From the NCBI GenBank assembly GCA_012972835.1, contig JABDHK010000012.1, positions 21,870-85,869 on the forward strand: a stretch of 64,000 nucleotides of DNA. The letters are read 5' to 3'. The first letter of the stretch is position 1. Each line of letters opens with the position of its first letter. Under the pieces are notes generated by a model. It saw nothing but the letters and a program-made list of their open reading frames with translations. It was not told the origin of the DNA and searched no databases. The DNA comes from Chlorobiaceae bacterium (GTDB taxonomy: Bacteria; Bacteroidota; Chlorobiia; Chlorobiales; Chlorobiaceae). The position numbers and the translations under genes were made by a program. Below are positions 1-10,400 of the stretch, piece after piece.

Positions 1-648
1 ATCGAAGGGATTCGCAGTCAGGCTCAACACTATTATACATCACTCTTGAAAGCCGGGATAGATAAACCTGTCATGCTTGCGGGCAGCTCTTATGGAGGAC
101 TGGTCTGCTACGAACTGGACCGGCTTTATCAGATGTCAGGTCACCAGGCAGCGCTGGTCACCCTTTTTGATTCTCCCGGACCCGGACACATGCCTGTGCG
201 AATAGAGACCGAGGCTGAAATTTGCGCATGGATGTTGTCGCTTGACATTGCTGACAGGGATTATGCCTCTGATCTTGCGCGGATGAAAAAGTTGAACCAC
301 GATGAAAGAATGGGCCTCCTGCTGGATCAGATACGCAAAAGGATGATGCCGCGCGCTACAGCAAGAGACTTAAATAGCCTGTTTCGTGTCTTTAGTCAGA
401 ACCTTGCCAATATGCAGAACTGGAACCCAGAGCAGCACAAAGCACGAATTCTTTTTTTCAAGGCTACTGAACAAAGCGAATTACTGGCGAAAAACCCTGA
501 GTTGGCATGGACTCAACTGGCCAACGGTGGTCTGGAGATTCTGTTGTCACCTGGCAATCACTCTTCAATGCTCTCCTTCCCGCATGTGAATTTTATTGCG
601 ACAGAAATCAATCGCAGATTGTCAGCTTTTACATCTGATGTTAAATAA
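1..648 (+). CDS. Thioesterase (NRPS/PKS-type), 3' part only
   Basis: The reading frame is open from base 1, so the gene begins left of the window; the TTG at 46 is only an internal codon. What remains is an alpha/beta-hydrolase thioesterase. The nucleophile elbow GSSYGG is followed by a hydrophobic helix, then an Asp in LFDSPGPG, and a C-terminal His in SPGNHSSML just before the stop. This is the Ser-Asp-His order of thioesterases that release or edit non-ribosomal peptides and polyketides. Whether it is a free-standing type II enzyme or the last domain of a synthetase cannot be told from here. It lies on the opposite strand to the large NRPS of this window, which has its own reductase release domain, so it probably belongs to another unit of the same biosynthetic region. 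Confidence 0.85.
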   Translation: MEGIRSQAQHYYTSLLKAGIDKPVMLAGSSYGGLVCYELDRLYQMSGHQAALVTLFDSPGPGHMPVRIETEAEICAWMLSLDIADRDYASDLARMKKLNHDERMGLLLDQIRKRMMPRATARDLNSLFRVFSQNLANMQNWNPEQHKARILFFKATEQSELLAKNPELAWTQLANGGLEILLSPGNHSSMLSFPHVNFIATEINRRLSAFTSDVK

Positions 649-818
649 ACTTCCATTCACGGTTTTATGTTTCCAAAACCAAGCTGTCCTGTTATTGCTT
701 TACCTGGTGCATTGTGTACTTTATGAGAGAAACTGTATGCGCACCACACAATGAATAATTTCGTTTGAACCTTGTATTGATCGTTGAAGAAAAAAATATA
801 ACAACGGGAGGGTTTGTA

Positions 819-1981
819 TGCCTTTTCCTGATCTCCCTTGGAGGAATATGCCGTTTGTGCGATAACCGGTAGATCGGGGCGTCTCTTTTTGATTTCTCTT
901 GTTGCATTGTAACCGTTCATCACTGGCATTTTGATGTCCATGAGGACAATATTGATTTCAGGGTGATTTGCCGCCAACTCTATGGCCGTCTGCCCATTCT
1001 CAGCCGAGTATACGCTCATGTTGCAGCGTGAAAAAGAACCTGCTTCCCTTTCCCTCTTCCGATTCAACGCCGATAGTGCCGCCCAGCAATGAAATGGCAA
1101 AAAAGAGTTCCTTACCCTGTATTTCAATAAGGTTGCTTGCAACATCCATATCCCGGATAGTGCCATCCGCCTTCCGGTGCTTTCTCATGAATCTGTTTTG
1201 TTTCTCAACCCGGTATTTTGTCAAATCACTGGTAACAATCTCAGGCGGACTCGCGTTGATATCCCTTATACTCATCAGCTTAAGCTCTTCAATCGACCGA
1301 CCGTAAAATGCAGCTGCCGCATGGTTGGCATCAATGATGTTTCCAGTATCCGGATCGATAAGCAGCATGATGTTGCCATGCTCCTGAAATAATTTCAGAA
1401 ATCTGGCACTGCTTTTCGAGAGCATCTCTTGAGCCTGCTTGCGTTGTGTAATATCCGACAGAATAACCCTGCATTCATTAGAGCTGTAACTCATGACAGC
1501 ATCAAGGCGAACCGTCATCTGAACAGTAAGGCTGGGTGGTGAGAGTAGTTGGGGGTTGCTATCGGTGGGTAAAAGTATAACTTCACCGATGACGGTGACT
1601 ATTGTGCTGAAAACCCTGTCAAGCAATGCCTCAATGGCAGAATGATCTTCAGCAGCAACAAATCATACAACTCTCTGCACCCATCATCTTTTTGGCCGTC
1701 CTGTTTGCCTCCACAATCTTGCCGTCGCGAGTAAGGGTGAGATAGCCAACAGGAGCAAATTCGTAAAGCTCGGTGTACCGGAAGAGACTCTCTTCAAGCT
1801 CCTTCTGCTGTTGTTCAGGTTCGGTGTGGTGAAGAGAGAGTTCCTGGATTATCCGGATCATCTCCTCTGGGGTAGAGTGGTTATCCTCTCTGCTCAGATC
1901 ATTGAGCTGCAGGCGCTCTTCTTCCCTATAGCTCAACTCAGAGCCGCCAGTGGGTCGAATGATGTGTTGTGTTTTCGCCAT
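819..1981 (-). pseudogene. Decayed PAS hybrid histidine kinase
   Basis: Three overlapping minus-strand frames carry pieces of one hybrid sensor kinase in the right order. The piece from 1981 down to about 1660 has the N-terminus and first half of a PAS domain (FAPVGYLTLTRDGKIVEAN). A frame change near 1660 is followed by the end of that PAS, an SDITQRKQ linker and a second PAS (LIDPDTGNIIDANHAAAAFYG). At about 1090 the second PAS runs straight into the last strand of a kinase ATPase domain (GGTIGVESEEGKGSRFFFTL), so the phospho-acceptor helix and most of the ATP lid are missing. Near 1020 the frame shifts into the middle of a receiver domain (VLMDIKMPVMNGYNATREI), which breaks off at about 819. 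No functional kinase can be made. It separates the thioesterase from the methyltransferase and looks like a deletion-scarred relic. Confidence 0.8.
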
Positions 1982-2096
1982 GGGGAGCGTACATTTATAT
2001 TCCTATAAAGTAAAAATAAATAAAAAATTGCATTAAACCATTATAGCCATGCTTTCCGTGTGAAGCAGGAAATAGTCCAGAAAACAAATTATCACT

Positions 2097-2975
2097 ATGT
2101 CAGACAACACAACAGATCGTTTTTTTAGATATCTGAATTGGCTTTTCAATCCATTCCATGGGTTGAAGACAACGGAAGTCTATGATTTGATTGGTACCTC
2201 TTCACTTACTGAGAATGCTTTATATCTGAATCTTGGCTATTGGCGTGATGTGGATACAATTGATGAAGCCAGTGAAGAGCTTGCTCTTCTGGTGGCGAAA
2301 AGAGGCGGCATGGGTCCAGGTGATACTGTATTGGATTGTGGGTATGGTTTTGGCGATCAGGACATCCTCTGGGCAAGGAACTTGAAACCCGAGAAAATCA
2401 TTGGGCTGAATATTACGAATTCTCAGGTTAAGCGAGCCCGGATAAATGTTGCCGATGCGGGACTCGAGAAATCAATCGATTTAAGAGAAGGTTCGGCAAC
2501 AGAGATGCCAATTGAAAATGAGTCCATTGATCTGGTTGTTTCCGTGGAAAGTGCTTTCCACTATAGAACCCGTGAGGATTTTTTCAAAGAAGCGTTCCGC
2601 GTTTTGCGTCCAGGTGGAAGGCTTGTGACAGCGGACATTTTACCAACAAAAAACCCCAAGAACCTCTTCAGTCAAATAGAGCATTGGCTTTCATGGAGCC
2701 TTGTCGCAGGAAAATTTAATATTCCGCAAGAAAACTACTATTTAATCCCATCCTATAATAAGAAACTCTCCAAAGCCGGATTTGTCAATATTGATATAAA
2801 ATCAATACGTGACGATGTCTATATACCTCTTCATGAGTATCTGTCAAGAAACCAGTCATTTGTTGGCAAGCTGCATCCACTTGCAAAAATTCTTGCACAA
2901 TTAACGTTGAATCGTTCTGCAGAGAGTGTCTACGCCGGCCTGGACTATATACTTTCTTATTCTATAAGGCCATAA
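2097..2975 (+). CDS. SAM-dependent class I methyltransferase
   Basis: 292 residues with a Rossmann methyltransferase core. Motif I is VLDCGYGFGDQD at about residues 78-90. The acidic end of strand 2 is followed by SIDLVVSVESAFHY (motif post I/II) and VLRPGGRLVTAD (motif III). The layout resembles the UbiE/sterol and sugar O-methyltransferase group, in which a C-terminal region after residue 190 forms the acceptor pocket. There are no membrane segments. No clear Shine-Dalgarno lies before the ATG. It sits alone on the plus strand between the kinase relic and the divergently read exporter genes. A tailoring role on the peptide product is reasonable from position but is inference; a lipid or quinone substrate is equally possible. 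Confidence 0.75.
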   Translation: MSDNTTDRFFRYLNWLFNPFHGLKTTEVYDLIGTSSLTENALYLNLGYWRDVDTIDEASEELALLVAKRGGMGPGDTVLDCGYGFGDQDILWARNLKPEKIIGLNITNSQVKRARINVADAGLEKSIDLREGSATEMPIENESIDLVVSVESAFHYRTREDFFKEAFRVLRPGGRLVTADILPTKNPKNLFSQIEHWLSWSLVAGKFNIPQENYYLIPSYNKKLSKAGFVNIDIKSIRDDVYIPLHEYLSRNQSFVGKLHPLAKILAQLTLNRSAESVYAGLDYILSYSIRP

Positions 2976-3046
2976 TTTGAAACCTGCTGTGCAGCCCGGG
3001 CCTCAGCCTGCTTGTCGCGCAGCTCGAAGTGCGTCGGGTAGTCCCT

Positions 3047-4669
3047 TTACAACTGATGCTCTTCGATCCGGCCTTCATTCATCTTGTAAATCCGATCTGC
3101 GATGTGGAACCATCGTTCGTCATGGGTTACGCAGATAACGATTTTGCCGCGAGCCTTGAGGTCAGGGAGAAGCTCTTCATAAAAGATGCGACGAAAGTGA
3201 GGGTCCTGGTCTGCAGCCCACTCGTCCAGAACAATAACCTGCTTGTCTTCAAGCTCTGCAACAATAAGAGCCAAGCGCTTCCGTTGTCCTGTTGAGAGAT
3301 CTATAGTGCTGAAAGAACCATCACGAACTGTAACCTTGTCATGCATTTCGAGGCGCTTCAGCAATGTGCTGATTTTTATGGGATCGGGCTCTTTTACAGC
3401 ATAGAGTCGTCGTGAAAGATGAAAATCCGAGAAAATTGCGGAAATTCTGTTCCTGTAGTCCTGCATCTGGTCAGTTGTTACTGGTATGCCATTGGCAACA
3501 ATGGAGCCGTTGTCAAGTGGGATAAGGCCGGTAAGCAGGCGTAGAAGTGTTGATTTACCTGATCCGTTTCCACCGGTGATAAAGGTGATCTGTCCGGCTT
3601 TGAACTCTGCTGTAAGTGGTCCGACAGAGAATAACGGGGAACCCGACGCGTCACGGTATGAGAGTGCGGCATCATGCAGTGCTATCGATAACGGATCTTT
3701 GTCAAGATGACCAACCTCTTCAATAGATGCTGCATCTGCAGCAGTACCAAGTTTGTTCTCCATCGTCTCAATGTTTTCAAGTGCCAACTCGGCTTGAGTT
3801 ACCATCGGGGTGACAAAAGAAACGGTACTCACTGGTCCGGCTATAAAAAGAACGGCAATAGTTGCAGGCAGGGCCACCTCATAAAAACCGGCAACAAACA
3901 GTGGTACAACGAAAACGATCAATCCGGCCAAAGAGTAGAGCATTGCTTCAATGATGGCATAATTGCGGCCCCACTGGGCTTTCAGTAATGAGTTTGTTGT
4001 TCTTGACTTGTGAGAAGCTTCACGAAGAGTATTGATCACCCCGTCAGCTCGTGCTCCGTTCATCCTGACCTCCTTAAAGCCATTCAGGAGTTCCGTGAGA
4101 CCATTAAAGACAGCTCCCTCGGCTGCTGCAGCTGATTGCATGAATGTTCTCAGTGCATGAACGCGCTTGAAGCGTACTGAAACTGTAAGGCCAGCAAGGC
4201 CAAATGCAAGGATACAGGCTAACGGTGATAACCAGGCAAGATAGATGGCAAGAAAGAGCAGTATTATACCATGCTGGAAACCAATCACCAGCATTGGCAG
4301 TACCTCCGCAAGAATTTGCGTATCCTGCGTCAGCACACCTTGTATATTGGCGCGACCAATCCGGTCAATCGTTACAAGGTCAGTTTTGCGTACAAGGTTG
4401 AACAGACGAACCCGGAGCTTGTGAATCAATCGTTCACTGTCAATTGATGAGGTTACCAGTATATGGATTTGCGTAACATGAAACAGCAAGATGCTGATTG
4501 CAAACATCAGGAGGAGGCGGCCGCTGATCCTGCCGTTCGCCGCCTCTTTGGTGGCAGCCGAAACAAGTGCTACGATTGATGTTGCTGCAATCGCTGACAA
4601 GGTGTTTACAAATAAAACCGATGCAAGATTTTCAGGAATTTCACGAACTACGGTTTTGAAGAGTCTCAT
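3047..4669 (-). CDS. Cyclic-peptide-type ABC exporter (second of pair)
   Basis: 540 residues fusing a six-helix membrane domain (about 1-310) to an ATPase domain (about 330-540). Visible motifs are Walker A GGNGSGKST (near residue 367), signature LSTGQRKRLAL (near 460) and Walker B VIVLDEWAADQDP (near 480). DEWAADQDP in place of the usual DEPTSALD is the hallmark of the PvdE/SyrD cyclic-peptide exporter family, which moves peptide siderophores or lipopeptides across the inner membrane. The ATG overlaps the stop of the upstream paralogue in an ATGA, with GAGGG ahead, so translation is coupled. Two different but similar full half-transporters side by side suggest a heterodimer. The substrate is inferred to be the product of the NRPS at 7.5-20 kb. 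Confidence 0.85.
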   Translation of the reverse strand: MRLFKTVVREIPENLASVLFVNTLSAIAATSIVALVSAATKEAANGRISGRLLLMFAISILLFHVTQIHILVTSSIDSERLIHKLRVRLFNLVRKTDLVTIDRIGRANIQGVLTQDTQILAEVLPMLVIGFQHGIILLFLAIYLAWLSPLACILAFGLAGLTVSVRFKRVHALRTFMQSAAAAEGAVFNGLTELLNGFKEVRMNGARADGVINTLREASHKSRTTNSLLKAQWGRNYAIIEAMLYSLAGLIVFVVPLFVAGFYEVALPATIAVLFIAGPVSTVSFVTPMVTQAELALENIETMENKLGTAADAASIEEVGHLDKDPLSIALHDAALSYRDASGSPLFSVGPLTAEFKAGQITFITGGNGSGKSTLLRLLTGLIPLDNGSIVANGIPVTTDQMQDYRNRISAIFSDFHLSRRLYAVKEPDPIKISTLLKRLEMHDKVTVRDGSFSTIDLSTGQRKRLALIVAELEDKQVIVLDEWAADQDPHFRRIFYEELLPDLKARGKIVICVTHDERWFHIADRIYKMNEGRIEEHQL

Positions 4670-6315
4670 TTTCCCTCCCTCTTGTTTGTCAGTAACTCAG
4701 TTATCCGGCCTTCCTCAAGGTGGAGTATGCGATCGGCAGCATCAAAATAGCGGTCATCGTGAGTCACAGCGATGATGGTGAGACCTCGACGTTGAAGTTC
4801 TGGTAAAAGTTCGTGGTAAAATTTTTTCCGGAAGTGTGAATCCTGATCTGCAGCCCATTCGTCAAGGATGAGAATCGGTTTTGTTTCAAGCAACGCGGCA
4901 ACAAGTGCAAGGCGTTTGCGCTGTCCGGTTGAAAGATTGGTTCGTGCAAATCTGTTCTCCTTGATTCCTGTAACCTGCGCCATCTCCATCCAGTTCAAAA
5001 GCTCTTCAGCTGCCAGCTTGTCGATTTTTTCGATACCATAGAGTTGGGAAAAGAGGTGAAAGTCTGAAAAGACGGGCGCTATCAAAGCACGATACGTTGC
5101 AAGCATGTCGGACGAGATCACCCTGTTGTCAATGGTCAGAATACCGCGATCAGGATGATAGAGGCCAGTCAGGAGTTTAATGAAGGTTGATTTTCCCGCA
5201 CCATTGCCACCGGTCACAAATATGATTTCACCTCTTTTGAACTCAACATTGAGTGGTCCTATGGCAAAGGGCTTCTCTCCGGATTGTGACGGAAACGAAA
5301 ACTCAATATCAGCCATTCGTATCACTGAGAAATGTTCATGAATTGCATCAGCTTCCGAATGAGTGCCTTGTTCTTCAAGTGTCTTGAGCTCTTCATGGAG
5401 TTCCATCATGCGATTTGCCGCAACTGTCGCCGCCCTTAAAACACTCAGAGACTGCATCAGGCCAAAAATTGGCGCTATCATAAAGAGGATTGCGGCTGAT
5501 ATTTTCACCAACTCCTGACTGACAGCGGGGGAGTAAATCGGCACTACGAAAACAACCAGTCCAAGCATAACGTGAAACATTGTCTCACCAAATACGAACT
5601 GATGCCAGCTTTGCCGGTGCAACTCGCTTCGAGTTGTGACTGTGTGTGTTGAAAGTTCGCCAAAATCCTTGCCAAGGGCCTGACTATGAGCGCTGGAGAG
5701 GCGTTGCTCCTTGAATCCGTCGAGAAGGTCTGAAACGCATTCAAAAAGCTTTGACTCATCAGAGGCCAGATCCTTCTGACATTTCTCTACAGATAAGCCT
5801 AATTTGTAATAGACAGTTGCAGCGGCAATCAGCAAAAAGGTCAGAAGGAAAAAGGACAAAAGTGATACTGTTGCGATATAGAGGAGAATGGTCACGGTCA
5901 GTATGATTGATCGTGACGCCATGGCGAGGTACTGAGAGTTCGAAGAGATGACCTTGCAGCTTTGAGTGATACTTCCGAACAGCCTGCTTTGGCCAAAGTG
6001 TTCAAGTTTCCACAGATCGGCATGACGAAGACGATCTATCAGCTGCATCCGCAAATAGTCAATCGCCTGTTCAATATCATCCGCAAACCTGGCAATCATC
6101 CGACTGTCAGAGACTACGTAGATGATGACGCATACAAAAAAGAGCCCGGCTATGGGGAGCTCAACAAATCTTTCTTTTGTTACATCAATTTTCTGAGCTG
6201 CATAGGTAACAAGTGCAAGGATAGCCGTGGTACTCAATGCAGAGAGAACCGCACTGAGCAAAAGCCGGTGAAGTGGCTTTTTTTCCAGTAATTGCAGAAG
6301 CCGAAGCAGATTCAC
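4666..6315 (-). CDS. Cyclic-peptide-type ABC exporter (first of pair)
   Basis: 549 residues, same architecture as its downstream neighbour: membrane helices over about 1-310, then an ATPase domain with Walker A GGNGAGKST (near residue 372), LSTGQRKRLAL and ILILDEWAADQDSHF. The GTG start at 6315 is chosen because GGAGA lies 5-6 bases upstream; no ATG is better placed. The two exporters clearly share a common ancestor, so the pair arose by duplication. It reads on the same strand as the NRPS. About 0.85 kb of decayed restriction-modification sequence lies between them, so the exporters probably have their own promoter in the AT-rich stretch 6316-6600. Confidence 0.85.
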   Translation of the reverse strand: MNLLRLLQLLEKKPLHRLLLSAVLSALSTTAILALVTYAAQKIDVTKERFVELPIAGLFFVCVIIYVVSDSRMIARFADDIEQAIDYLRMQLIDRLRHADLWKLEHFGQSRLFGSITQSCKVISSNSQYLAMASRSIILTVTILLYIATVSLLSFFLLTFLLIAAATVYYKLGLSVEKCQKDLASDESKLFECVSDLLDGFKEQRLSSAHSQALGKDFGELSTHTVTTRSELHRQSWHQFVFGETMFHVMLGLVVFVVPIYSPAVSQELVKISAAILFMIAPIFGLMQSLSVLRAATVAANRMMELHEELKTLEEQGTHSEADAIHEHFSVIRMADIEFSFPSQSGEKPFAIGPLNVEFKRGEIIFVTGGNGAGKSTFIKLLTGLYHPDRGILTIDNRVISSDMLATYRALIAPVFSDFHLFSQLYGIEKIDKLAAEELLNWMEMAQVTGIKENRFARTNLSTGQRKRLALVAALLETKPILILDEWAADQDSHFRKKFYHELLPELQRRGLTIIAVTHDDRYFDAADRILHLEEGRITELLTNKREGK

Positions 6316-6518
6316 TGTGTTCTCCCTGTCATAAAGATAACGGCTCGCAGCATCTCATTGTGTTTATCCCAAACCCTATTCTGCTACTCACATTCGTGAG
6401 TTCCACCAACTCTTTCAATATAAGTAAAGAGAATATAATGCGTATTTTTATAACTGCATATTGCCTTCTATTCTATTCTATTCCATTATGCGGGATTTTT
6501 TTCCCTTGTACCTATAAA

Positions 6519-6541
6519 ACGCAAAAACGATATTTTTGCGT
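6519..6541. repeat. Short inverted repeat upstream of the exporter pair
   Basis: A 9-base perfect stem (ACGCAAAAA / TTTTTGCGT) with a 5-base loop. It lies about 200 bases upstream of the GTG of the exporter operon and just before the restriction remnant. The sequence around it is AT-rich. It could be an operator-like palindrome or a weak terminator; nothing else supports either. Confidence 0.35.
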
Positions 6542-6615
6542 AAATAAATATTTGAAGTTTCTTCGTGGTTTGTTTAAATCGCAGAAATAACATTTTAGAT
6601 AATCGAGCCTATTTT

Positions 6616-7195
6616 GTGGAAGCAAAAATAAAAGATATAGCAACTGTGCGGGTGGGGTACTCGTTCAGGTCTCGTCTTGACGTATCGAGAGATGGTAATG
6701 TGGCGGTCATCCAGATGAAGGATCTGCTTGATGATAATACTGTAGGGTGCGATGGAGTGATCCGGATTGATCTGGATAACGTCAATGAGCGTCACCTCGT
6801 TTGCAAAGGAGATCTTGTATTCCGGTTGCGTGGTCTTTCTTCTTGAAGATCCCGGAAAGGCAGTTGTGGCGGCTCCTTTACTAAAAATCAGGATTACCAA
6901 GCCCGAAAAGATTTTGCCGGAGTATCTGAACTGGTATATCAGCCAGCGGGAAGCACAGGTATTTTTGACAAGCAGGGCAATAGGGACAGCTCAGAAGATG
7001 ATCAGCAAGGATGTCCTTGAGGATTTGGAGGTTTTCGTGCCTTCAATAACAAAACAACAAAATATCATTGAGATGGCCTCGCTTGCTGTTCGTGAACAGA
7101 CCTTGTCGAGTGTGCTTGCTGAAAAGCGGAAACAATATATTTCAATGGTATTAATGCAGTTTGCTAAAGGAACCACGGAAAGACACGGAAAATGA
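6616..7195 (+). pseudogene. Type I restriction specificity subunit (HsdS-like), frameshifted fragment
   Basis: The first frame (from about 6616) reads like the start of a target-recognition domain: VEAKIKDIATVRVGYSFRS, then IQMKDL and a KGDLVFRLRG segment. It stops at 6846. From about 6835 another frame continues with EDPGKAVVAAPLLKIRI, the ISQREAQ and RAIGTAQKMISK segments and a C-terminal coiled helix ending in LAEKRKQYI, all typical of one HsdS half. A small deletion near 6835 explains the frame change. Only one recognition half is present. The gene cannot make a working subunit as it stands. Confidence 0.7.
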
Positions 7196-7219
7196 GTTAG
7201 AAATCCACAGGAATACAAT

Positions 7220-7476
7220 ATGAGTATCAAAATCGATCAGAAGGATATCAATAATGCGGCGTGGGCTGCGTGCGACACCTTCAGGGGTGTTGTTGATCCG
7301 GCACAGTACAAAGATTACATCCTTGTCATGCTGTTTTTAAAATACATTTCAGATGTCTGGCAGAACTGTGTCACTTGAAGTACCATGATCACAGTACTGA
7401 GTTTTATAAACTCCTCGACACTGTAATTCCCGGCTGGGAAAAAGTAAAACACAAACTTGAATTGGGTATGGTTTAG
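7220..7476 (+). pseudogene. Type I restriction methylase (HsdM-like), N-terminal fragment
   Basis: A 52-residue reading frame begins MSIKIDQKDINNAAWAACD and continues DPAQYKDYILVMLFLKYISD. This is the conserved N-terminal helical start of type I modification subunits. It ends in TGA at 7376-7378. A -1 shift reopens a frame with further methylase-like text (HSTEFYKLLDTVIPGWEKV) to a stop at 7476. The catalytic NPPF region is absent, so only about 85 of the usual roughly 500 codons remain. The fragment order, S before M, is opposite to the usual M-S order, so the locus has been rearranged as well as truncated. Confidence 0.7.
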
Positions 7477-7489
7477 ACTCAATTTTTTG

Positions 7490-10400
7490 TTATAGCCCCT
7501 TTAATGGCCCCTGCTCATTAGCTGTAATGCCCTTCTTAACCTCATTCATGAGCGCCTGCACTCCTTCAACGGGGATTGCAGGCCAGGTGATACCCAGCTT
7601 TTCAAGCAACAATTGCGTCCGGTCTGAGGCAACCACCACTTTATCTGTTTTGCCCAGAAGTGGGGAGTCGGATTGAAGGCTGTAATTTTCAACAGTTTCT
7701 GCAAGGGCCGATTCCATCTCCGGTTCATCAATCGCAAGCTGAAGCCTTTGAAGGAACTCGCCAATGTCGCAGGAGTGGACGATTTTTTCCATTCCCTCCA
7801 CCACAAGAATAATATCGGCCAGCCGGTCTTGGCGTGAACTCTCTATATGGTGTATCTCATTGGTTAATGTTTTTGTGTCAGCAAGCGCCATGAGTGAGCG
7901 TGCAACCACATCGACATGACTGAGTGATGCATTGAGCTCCGCAGGGATGACTCCAAGGCGCAAAAAGGCAACCAGTTGCCGGAAGAAGGCGTTATCCCGG
8001 ATGTTTTGCTGTAACCTTGTGCTGTCGGTCGCAAAAGCAATGTTTCCAACTCGATGGATGCAGGCGTTTGCCAACTCCCCGCGTGAAGCAATCACCAGAC
8101 GTTCGGCCTCCTGTTTGGTTCGGATGTAGTAGTTATCGTCAGGTGTTTCCGGGGCAAAGTCATACTCGGTATAGAGCCTGAAGCTGTCTGAAGCGCTATT
8201 GCCGAATACCGACATGGTCGAGACAAAGTGAAGGTCTGAGGGGGTCGGCTTCCGGCGTGCAGCCAGTGTTACAAGGTGGCGTGTTGCATCGACGTTGTCG
8301 GCAAGAAAATCATGGAAGAGGCCTATATGATTGACATTGGCGGCGCAGTGGTAAATGGCATCCACACTATCAGAAAGTTGGTCATAATCATGGTGAGAAA
8401 GAAGAAGTTCCGGATGTCGCAGGTCACCAGCCACTACCTTCAGGCGTGGGTTATCACGTAACTGAGAGCCAGTCTCACCTCCAAAATAACATGCCAGAAC
8501 CTTTCCAACCCTTGCGTGTGCCGATTGATTGTCCGTGCTGCGTACCAGCGCTGTTACATTGATCGTCTGGTCGGCAAGTAGCTCCCGCAGGAGATAACTT
8601 CCGAGATAACCTGTAGCGCCGGTCAGCAGGACATGACGGTACGAGTTCCTTGATACAAGTTCATGCTCAAGATCAGAGCAAATGCGGGCTTTATAGAGTA
8701 TGCGCTGAGGACGCAATGCTTCTTCACGTTCACTCTCGATTGCCGCTTGAAGTTCCAGATCATGAGCATATTTGGCAGAGAGAGCCCCAATAATCGAGCG
8801 AAGGTGGTCAGGGCGAGGTCGGCAGCAGAGGGCAAAATCTGAAAGAACGGGATGTTCGTAAAGGTTATTGACATGACACTGGTATTCACGACGGAGTTGG
8901 CTTATCACAGCAATGGCCTTAAGACTGTCGCCCCCGATTTCAAAAAAATTATGCTCTCGAGCAACCATTTTCTGATGGAGCTGCTGTTGCCAGAGCTCCG
9001 CGACTCTTTTTTCAGCAGTGTTTTGTGGTGCTGTTTGCTGCGAATAGCCATTATTCGGCGTTGTACCGGAAGTGGCAGAACCATTACTTGTTTCAACACC
9101 ATTGAGGAGCAGCTGGCGATCAACTTTGCCGGCAGCATTGAGCGGCAGGGCTGCGATTCGGACGACTGAGGCCGGAATCATGTACGAGGGGAGTGCTTCT
9201 GAGAGATAGCTGGCCCACTCTGTCTGAGTTGGAGTTGCGGTTTGCGAATCCATTGTGACAAACGAGCGGAGCACCTGGGTGTGGTCCGGGAGTGCTTCCA
9301 CTATAGCGACCGCCTGTTTTACGCCTGGACAGCTCATAAGCCGATGCTCGATTTCGCCAAGTTCAACGCGCTGACCACGCAATTTGACCTGTGTGTCTCT
9401 TCTTCCAAGGATTTGCAATTCACCTGATCTGAGCCAGCGGCCAAGATCGCCTGTACGGTAGCACCGTTCGCCTGCAAAATCCACAAAAGAAGCCGCAGTG
9501 AGATCTGGCCTGTTGAGGTAACCTGCTGCAAGCCCTGCTCCAGCAAGCCAGAGTTCTCCTATCACACCGGGAGGCAGGATGTTGCCGCATTCATCGACGA
9601 TGTAGATTGCTATATTCGACAATGGACGGCCTACTGTAATCTGCTCGGTATCAGGATGGATGCGGCCTAATGCTGACGCAGCTGTATTTTCTGTAGGGCC
9701 GTAGCCATTAAAGTATTCAAGCCTGGTTGCGTAGAAGAGTGCATCTTCCGGAATCGGTTGCTCACCGACAGTCATCATAATGCGCAACCCGGGAAAGTCT
9801 GAATGTTCGAACAGGCGCAGATAGGATGGTGACATCGTTGCAATAGTGACGCCGAGCCTCTTGAGCAAAGAGTGCATCCCGGAAATATCGTTCATCTCTT
9901 CCCGCCTTATTGGCACCAGTGCCGCGCCGGTTGACCATGTTATAACCAGATCACTGATCCATAAATCAAAGGATGGTGAAGAGAGCTGCAGTAAGCGATC
10001 CTCACAGGTCATACCGAAGATTTCAGCCTCTCCCAGAGCAAGATTAAGCAGGCCTTCATGAAGCAGGACAACTCCCTTTGGAAGACCAGTTGAGCCGGAT
10101 GTATAGAGGATATAGGCCCTGTCATCGGGTCTGCTTGTCAGGTTGATCTCCGGTGTCTCAACTGTGCCACAAAGAATGTTTTCAGGGCGTAACGTAATAA
10201 AGTTACCACCACTGAGTTCAGGAGGCAAAGGGAGGGTGTCGAGTACAATGATGATGCGCAGCTCTGCGTCCCGGGCCATAAAGGCAAGTCGTTCTGCCGG
10301 AAGGTCTGCCGTTAATGGCAGGTAGCAGGCAGCGGCTTTCCAGATTGCAAGAACAGTTTCTGGCAGGGAAGCTGACCGTTCAGTAAAAACACCGACCGTT

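Noticed and set aside
6466..6486. TTCTA short tandem repeat upstream of the restriction remnant
   Set aside because: Only about four imperfect copies; no evidence of phase variation of a gene.
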